Assembly: GCA_025558075.1 (NCBI GenBank)
Contig: JAHLKF010000001.1
Location: 186,001-250,000 of the forward strand
Origin: Gaertneriomyces semiglobifer
Taxonomy: Eukaryota; Chytridiomycota; Chytridiomycetes; Spizellomycetales; Spizellomycetaceae
Reading direction: 5' to 3'
DNA length: 64,000 bases
Positions 57,813 to 64,000 of this stretch are shown here, piece by piece. The first letter of the stretch is position 1. Each line of letters opens with the position of its first letter. The notes below the pieces were generated by a model that was given only the letters and a program-made list of their open reading frames with translations, did no database searches and was not told the origin of the DNA. The translations under genes and the position numbers were made by a program.

Positions 57813-58736
57813 ATGATGCTGCGACAGCTGCTAAATGCGCCGATAGGGCGATCTGCTTGTAATGCTGGACGAAGGGCCTTCCATGCTTCCCGGATAAAGT
57901 TGGACGAGGCGTCGCGGACCCAGGAAACACTCGAGCAGGCTGCTTCCTCACTCAGCCGCGATCCCAACAAGCCAGGAGTCTATCCCCGCATTCGTCAGGC
58001 GTTGGCTCACGGATACGAACCCCCAGCACATACCACTCCAGTTCCAGAACAGCTCGCTGCCATTAAGCGCGCGCAAGAAGCTGTTGCCAAGGGAGAGTAT
58101 CCCGTTCTCCAACCACATTCTTCCCATTCGAAACCGCGGAAGCCTCATCAAGCATTCCTCGAACGGCTACGAGCAGATGGTGGAGACAAAATTGTCGGAT
58201 TTAAGAGAAACGTCTTGCACGTGGAGCACACACGATTTTTGACGTTGTGCGATCAAATCAAAGGTCTCAGTTTGGATCAAGCTTTGCTACAGCTGAGATG
58301 GCACCGGAAACCGATAACGAAAAAGGTTGAAGCTGCGTTACAAGAAGCTGTTGTCAAGGCTAAAGAAGCCGGCTTCGACCTTTCCAAGACCTATGTTGGT
58401 AGGTAACAACTGATTCTACTGTCGGAATCATCACATACTGACCGGTTTGGGAATTTAGCGGACGCATATGTTAAAGATTCAGCTATACTTCAGATGCAAA
58501 TGGTCAAAATGTACTTGCGAGGACGTGGTCGTTATGGCGCTACCCCGCATCCAAAGTCAGCACTGTTAGAGATAACCTTGCAGGAGCGGGAGAAACCTTT
58601 CGCAGTACGTGAGAATGATCCGCTCGAATGGGTGCGGGAAAAACTGCGAGACAAACAAAGACAGTTCACCAAGAGCGCGGAGGAGGTATATGCGGAAACG
58701 AGATCCAAGCGACCAGTCAAGGAAGTATATTGTTGA
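57813..58736 (+). CDS. MRPL22: Mitochondrial large-subunit ribosomal protein uL22m
   Basis: Two exons: 57813-58398 and 58459-58736, about 287 residues. The start MMLRQLLNAPIGRSACNAGR with RAFHASRIKLDE is a matrix presequence. A fungal-type extension of about 90 residues follows, then RNVLHVEHTRFLTLCDQIKG, LSLDQALLQLRWHRKPITKK and ALQEAVVKAKEAGFDLSKTY. After the intron come ADAYVKDSAILQMQMVKMYL and RGRGRYGATPHPKSALLEIT, which include the L22 beta-hairpin that lines the exit tunnel. It ends basic (TRSKRPVKEVYC). It is the second mitochondrial ribosomal gene of the window. Confidence 0.92.
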
Positions 58737-59582
58737 TAAGGCATCTTGTACCTATAGAATTAGCGAGGGCATTTTTCAACACTGGAACATTCTCCCAGTT
58801 TTGTGCGATTTATATGTGCGTGGCTGGGATGGTTGAGCTTCGCCCGTTCGTCGTCCAATATTTCCCAGGTACAGAGAACCGTAGTCCGTACTATTCGAGA
58901 ACCCTTCCCGTTACAGCAGACTAAGCTCAGCGGAAAGCGGTATATGATGAATTTCACGAGCATCCAACACAGGACATCTCAAACTGACGCCTTTTGCGGA
59001 AGGCTGATGCCCTGCTCCAGTTGGACATGGAGACATAATTCTTATAGGAATATGGTTTACAATCCTCAACGCGGAATCCAAGTCCAGTTAGTACATTTAA
59101 CTTCCAATGTTAGCCCAGATCTTCAATGCTACGGGTTTTTCTTAGATGAACGCCTCGTCACCAAGTCGCACCACCTAACGCTGGGATTACCACAAGACCC
59201 GTTGGCACGCTGTTCCGTACCCACATTTTGCATCTTCGGGAATCGCCTGCGTGTGAATTACCAGTGTGCACACTGTACGGCAAGGCACCCTTACGACTCT
59301 AAACCGCAAACGTGCGCATGCACAAGGTGTGAGCTCGCCGTCTCGATGGCCATCCCACATCCTGGTTTGACCCTGTTCAACAAGAGCATGCAGAGGAAAG
59401 TTAGGAGCTTGTGGACTTCTCGCGTGTGATGAACTGCGACCTGTAATCGATTACTGAGGTCTGATCTTTTTACCTTCAAATTTTTGAACATTTTTCGACA
59501 AAGTTCATCTGTAGCGACGACGACCACAACGACGATCTACCAGAGTACTAGCAATAGTTAACGCCAGGTTCATCCATCTGCA
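58737..59582. other. Region with ambiguous Cys-rich open frames
   Basis: The plus strand is open from 58803 (GTG) to 59429; the first in-frame ATG is near 58943. The end is Cys-rich (YQCAHCTARHPYD, CACTRCEL). On the minus strand an ATG at about 59491 (MFKNLKVKRSDLSNRLQ) can splice to GQTRMWDGHRDGELTPC. Neither product is recognised, and both cannot be right. It also holds the SNU13 promoter. Confidence 0.3.
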
Positions 59583-60034
59583 ATGAGTGCTCCCGTGAAC
59601 CCCAAGGCTTTTCCTCTAGGTACGTCTTTGTTCTGAGCATGAGGATGCCAGAACACCGATTCACTCCTCCGGTTTTATTACATCCAGCCGACGCCCAGTT
59701 GTCAAACAAGATCCTTGACCTTGTCCAGCAGGCATCCCACTACAAGCAATTGAAGAAGGGTGCCAATGAAGCCACCAAGACGCTTAACCGGGGTATCTCC
59801 GAGTTCATCGTCATGACCGCCGACACCGAACCCCTTGAAATTCTTCTTCATCTTCCCCTCTTATGTGAAGACAAGAACGTCCCTTACGTCTTTGTTCCCT
59901 CAAAAACCGCACTGGGACGTGCTTGCGGAGTCTCCAGGCCCGTTGTCGCCTGCTCTGTTACCACCAACGAGGGGTCCGAACTCAAGGCGCAAATTCAAGC
60001 CATCAAGAACGAAATTGAAAGGCTTTTGATCTAG
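59583..60034 (+). CDS. SNU13: U4 snRNA / box C/D snoRNA binding protein SNU13 (15.5K)
   Basis: L7Ae-family protein that binds the kink-turn of U4 snRNA and C/D snoRNAs; nuclear. Two exons: 59583-59619 and 59688-60034, 127 residues. [20 protein letters not shown] joins across the splice. Then come [80 protein letters not shown] and [20 protein letters not shown], ending ERLLI. This is an almost invariant family and the match is very clear. It distinguishes itself from Nhp2 by the [15 protein letters not shown] and RACGVSRPV stretches. Confidence 0.97.
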
Positions 60035-60319
60035 AGGAAGAACTCTCTTCTAGCCTCAAACACCATCTGAAGATTATTCACCTGAGTGGACGGTAATATG
60101 GTCAACCGCAGTGAAGGTGTCAACCCCGAGTGCGCCTGAGATTGCCAGGTGTTACGACGGACACATCCGGAGCCCAGCCCTGCATTTAGTTTTGCAATCT
60201 CATTCTCTGGGGATCCTTGTGTGAAGAGGTTGTAATTTACAAAGTGAACGAAAAAGCATGTAACAATCACTATGTGTGGGAGGGTCTACGGATCACTTCT
60301 GACTTATCTATGGGTTGCT

Positions 60320-63203
60320 CTATATCCCTACCAGTGAACGCAGCCATCCGTAAAGTGATGTCTTCGCAACCTGACTCTCGCGGGGCTTTAGGGTCAATGC
60401 GTGCTTTATGTGTCCGCTAGGTACTCGTTCCTCTTCTGACCAATATGTCCAAAGCCAACTCCACCAACTACGTGCACTCGGATCTACCGCGGGCTTATAC
60501 GTCGGGTCGTAGTACCAATACAGCGTTTGCCGATCTCGGTCGTACTTCCACTCTCCATCTGACACAATGACATCCACTGCGGCGTCGTGATAATGGAAGT
60601 TCGGAACAAAAACTTCTGTAATATGGTCTGGTGAACTCCACTCGACTCGAAGGCCGTTTGTCGTTGGAGCGCCAATGTCCGGTGTAGTGAATGCAAGCTG
60701 GAATTCCAACTTCTTCAAGTCGAATTTCATGTACAGTGGGTCGCCAGCAATCTTGGCTGCGTAGGGACGGATAACTGCATCCAAAGCCCGTCCTCCGACA
60801 TGGTGATGGTGGCTACGGTCGCCTTCTTTGAAGTAAGCGCCTGTGAGGTCGAATGGCGTGATCGGCGTATCGCAGTCATCGACGGAGGCAGTTGAGCTTA
60901 AGTTCTCTTCACTAGCACTGACAGTCAGTTTCCCACTTGCCCGGACGGCAACGTCTTCATTGCTACCAAACTGCGAAAACGTGAAAGCCTCCTTCACCAT
61001 ATTGGCAACACGAGCTGCTGGACCCCAGGCATTCGGCACATGCGAAGGCCGCGGCGAGAAAATGGAAAAGTCTTCACCGTTCCAATGATCCCCGTGCGCA
61101 TTATCGTTGTGCGGGTTATAGTTCCAGAGCGTAAAGCTTACCATACTCGCCTAGATAATGCCGTTTGAGCTGCCAACGTTGAACATTCTCAAATGCACAT
61201 AGCGAAATTACCTCCATGGCGTTAATCATTGCATCAAGGAAAATGGTATGATGGGTATAATCACCAGTCTCAAACGCTTGCTTTTCGTTCATATCCATTG
61301 GAATCCCGCATTCGCCGAATAAGATCGGTCTCCGGCCAACCTTAGTACAGCCCGTCTGCACAATATTCCGAATCTGTCCAGTGTAGTTTCTGTTGGCGCC
61401 TGCAACTCCGAAGTATGTTGCTTCCAACACGTTTTTTGTACCCTGTCACAAGAGTAAGTATGACACTCATTAGAAGCATATTTACTCTCCCATACCCTGC
61501 TCAGTCCTTGAACGTCGTGTGTGACGAAGCTGTTAAACGACTGGATAGCCAATGAGCATGGCCTCTCGGTAAAACGACATATAGCAGAATGTACCTTATT
61601 GAAAAGCGCCTTGAGGTCATACCAATGCGGGGAATATATGAGCTGAGGATCGTCATCGGCAGGAGGTAGAACCGGTGGGTCCTCATTTGGTATTGGCTCA
61701 AAGAAAATGAGATAGTCGGATCGTACACTGAGAATGGCCTGTTTGAAGCGGCGGACCAGCGGCAGGTAACAGTCTTGCCCAAAATCAACTATGGAGCCAT
61801 CCCGTCGGCGGGTGAAATAATCTGATGCGAGTGCCTGAGGTTGACCATTTGTATCAACGTCCCAAACACCGTGCTGTCGCCTGCAGCAACCAGAGAGACA
61901 CGGTTACTCTCACTCGCGGCCAAGGATAGGGCGCTGGAGGTCAACATACCAGATGCAGGGACGGCCAGGAAGCCAAGCGGAGATTCCACCAGCGTTTATG
62001 GTACGCGTGCGAGCCTTTCGTGTAGGCCACGGCCAGCTTTTAACCCACACCCCGACTTGCTATAGGACAAAATATGAATCATGCGGCTGGGTTTCCTTGT
62101 GCGGCACATGGATGTTCCCTACCTGTGGTATACCGGATGCCAGTGCCATCGACTGTAATGCTGAAGGAGCATCGCCATAATGCAAATCCTTCATGGGATC
62201 AAAGTTGTGCAGTGACTTGAGACCGATATAACCAAAGTGAGGCTCATTCATGACTTCAAACCCCACAACCGTATCAAGGTGCTTAACTCGTCTAGCTCAA
62301 AAGTGAATATCAACCATAAGGCTCGCCATGCCCGCGCTGATTCAAAAGGATACATACTCTGCAAGATGTTGATAACACGCGCAGAAATGCCTTTGCAAAA
62401 ACTCCTGGGGATGTTCCCCATTGTAACGAGCATTCGGAGCAAAGATGCTCCCTCCAAAAAAAATAGTAAACATGGTTGCAGATGCCAATTTCTGGTAATT
62501 GGTGGGCCACGCGGCATGGCCACTGTCAGTTGGGCGAGCTGACTGGTGTACGTAGGCAGCACCTGTGACCATGAACTTGGTCAAGTCCAGCCCGACCGTT
62601 TCAAATGTCCATCCTGGTGCACCCGAACCGCCCGAAAAGCGGCTCCATGTGTCTTGATGCGGATCAATAAAGCACCTGATGCCATACTCTTTTGCCTTTG
62701 CAAGCAGCGTTATTAGGTAGTCAATGTATTCTTCGTCATATATGCCAGGACCGGCATGTTCCAGCGATTCCCACGGCACTAGTAACCGGATAAACGTCAA
62801 ACCCCAGGATCGTAGGCGACCAAAGTGCTCATCAGCTTCTTCCAAAGCAAACGGTCTGCCAACGAAAGACACATTTTTGTGGTCAAAGAAGCCTTCACTC
62901 AGATGCGTTGAACCAGGAGGACTCGTTGGCAATTTCGAATGTCCGGCCAAGTTCACTCCTCGGAGCAGCAAACGGCGGTGATGTTGGTCTTGAAAGTAGC
63001 CATCTTTGGAAAAAATCGGTCCGATCCAATCCTGTGCTCTTTCCAACTGTGTAGAATTGTCCGTCAGTATAAGCACTCTGTTGCGGGAAGGATATTGCGG
63101 AAAGCCGACTTCTTACCATGACTCTTTCATCTACATCGTAACCATTGAGGGACGAGGTGCTCGTACCACCGTGTGCTAAAGCACTGCCGACTGCTTCGGG
63201 CAT
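60320..63203 (-). CDS. EGH1: GH5 steryl-beta-glucosidase (EGH1/EGCrP2 type)
   Basis: Hydrolyses steryl glucosides; members of this fungal group also act on glucosylceramide. Exon 1 is 63203-63117 (MPEAVGSALAHGGTSTSSLN). A 70-nt intron with a CTGAC branch site leads to LERAQDWIGPIFSKDGYFQD at 63046. Then come LLLRGVNLAGHSKLP, LTFIRLLVPWESLEHAGPGI, CFIDPHQDTWSRFSGGSGAP and PTNYQKLASATMFTIFFGG. VVGFEVMNEPHFGYIGLKS holds the acid/base Glu (NEP). RPILFGECGIPMDMNEKQAF holds the nucleophile Glu. The last exon (61144-60320) has SFTLWNYNPHNDNAHGDHWN with GEDFSIFSPRP, a beta-sandwich part and a basic end. Between 62340 and 61150 at least four short exons occur. About 780 residues; no signal peptide, so cytosolic or lipid-droplet associated. 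Confidence 0.92.
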
Positions 63204-63548
63204 GTTGGAGGCTCATGCAAAACCAATGGATGAGGTCGTTGTTTCTCCGTCCGTACACACCGTGTGTTGTTGCTGCTGGCTGCTGGCTAGCTTCGATCCT
63301 GTGTTGCTGTCGTGTTGCTGTGATGTGCGAGCGATGAGATGCGGGAAACGTCGGTGAGGCGCGAACCGAACGACGCCGTTCCCATTTTGACATTGAAAGG
63401 TGTTCGTTACTTACGTAGCGGTCGAAAATGGTTCTTTTTTAAAACCAACTCGCTGAAGACCTTGCTATTGCTGGCAACTTCATCAGTCAATTCCAAGTAT
63501 AAGCGGGTTGGGTACAGCAGCAGTGCGTAATAGAGGCACCTCATAGCA
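63204..63548. other. Divergent promoter of EGH1 and the right-edge gene
   Basis: 345 bp between two divergent starts; contains a CTG/TGC-rich stretch (63250-63320) and no defended feature. Confidence 0.4.
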
Positions 63549-64000
63549 ATGTCGACAGCTGCCCTACATCATCGGGACAGACGACATCCCTCGCAAACGA
63601 CGGTGGTCTCAAAGTCCTCCTCCTCATCTTCGTCCTCTCCTTCAGCACATGCATCAGCGGATATTCAAGTTGCGCTTGCGCAGTTTCTGGTTCTGCTTCA
63701 ACGCCTCATAATACGTTTGAGTCCGTACGTCTCGCCGTTGCTGCATTGGATCACCTTTATTGTTACATGGCAGAACAATTATGTCTCGTTCTTGGCCATC
63801 TGCAATTATTGTTTCTTGTGCTTTGTGTTGGGTAGAGGATACTTTGGATCACTTATTCTGACCATGGTTGTAACGGCTTGCGCTTACGGATACGCTAAAA
63901 GGCTGTCTGGAAAGGCTTCTGGCAAGGCACGAACTAACAGGACGCTGGATGTACGAGACCTGGTTCAGTACGGAATGTCGATCGTGTCTGCTATGCATGA
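63549..64000 (+). CDS. Membrane protein, 5' part only (cut by right edge)
   Basis: Open from ATG 63549 to the end of the window. The N-terminus is Ser-rich (SSSSSSSSPSAHASADIQVA) and then hydrophobic: LAQFLVLLQRLIIRL, PLLHWITFIVTWQNNYVSFL, AICNYCFLCFVLG and YFGSLILTMVVTACAYGYA, followed by basic KRLSGKASGKARTNR. The W-Q-N-N-Y-x-S-F-L stretch ahead of a hairpin resembles the WxxP(Y/W)xT hairpins of the protein at 15432-16817, a feature of GRAMD4/MCTP/Pex30-like membrane proteins. No stop or splice is forced within the visible part. Family is a guess. Confidence 0.55.
   Translation, partial: MSTAALHHRDRRHPSQTTVVSKSSSSSSSSPSAHASADIQVALAQFLVLLQRLIIRLSPYVSPLLHWITFIVTWQNNYVSFLAICNYCFLCFVLGRGYFGSLILTMVVTACAYGYAKRLSGKASGKARTNRTLDVRDLVQYGMSIVSAMH

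Noticed and set aside
63047..63116. Short intron ending at 63078 in EGH1
   Set aside because: It gives the wrong phase; extending the intron to CTACACAG at 63047 keeps frame and provides a CTGAC branch site.

Overview
The window reads as a gene-dense nuclear contig of a flagellated (zoosporic) fungus, most likely a chytrid. About 38 protein genes lie on both strands. Most are split by short GT-AG introns of roughly 50-90 nt, and neighbours are often under 300 bp apart. Fungal signs are homoaconitase of the alpha-aminoadipate lysine route, HOM6-type homoserine dehydrogenase, a steryl-beta-glucosidase of the EGH1 type and a FUS1-like SH3 membrane protein. The flagellum is indicated by DRC7, a subunit of the axonemal nexin-dynein regulatory complex, which non-flagellated fungi lack. 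I saw no transposon, CRISPR array, rRNA or tRNA.

Layout. 1-9.6 kb, all on the minus strand: DRC7 (cut by the left edge), a protein with a PapD/ASH-like fold, the splicing and ribosome helicase PRP43, and an orphan. 10-24 kb: UDP-glucose 4-epimerase, an FCP1/NIF-type phosphatase with an unusual Arg/Ser/Glu repeat tail, dihydroorotase, a multi-pass membrane protein, mitochondrial uL1, oligopeptidase B, a divergent pair of very small genes (G-protein gamma and SEC61 beta) and an NmrA-like reductase. 24-36.4 kb: homoaconitase, a glycine-rich RRM protein with a long intron, V-ATPase subunit d, an intronless orphan, SRP68, a FUS1-like SH3 protein and an ETT1/Nro1-like protein. 36.6-50.9 kb: the OLA1/YchF ATPase (which seems to need a 2-nt microexon), an ABCG half-transporter, a small mitochondrial protein, a second SH3 membrane protein, the POL5/MYBBP1A ribosome biogenesis factor, tubulin cofactor A, VPS45 and ribosomal protein eS30. 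51-64 kb: homoserine dehydrogenase, a candidate microprotein, a small Gly-rich membrane protein, methylcrotonoyl-CoA carboxylase beta, a YcnI-type copper-binding protein with a GPI-like tail, mitochondrial uL22, SNU13, EGH1 and a membrane protein cut by the right edge.

The genes are mostly unrelated housekeeping loci; there is no biosynthetic or defence cluster. Themes that recur are protein targeting (SEC61 beta, SRP68, VPS45), ribosome and translation (uL1m, uL22m, eS30, OLA1, ETT1-like, POL5, SNU13, PRP43), amino-acid metabolism (LYS4, HOM6, MCC beta) and surface signalling (G gamma, two SH3 membrane proteins). The observations most worth following are the 2-nt microexon in OLA1, the copper protein, the repeat-tailed phosphatase and the two SH3 proteins with opposite layouts.
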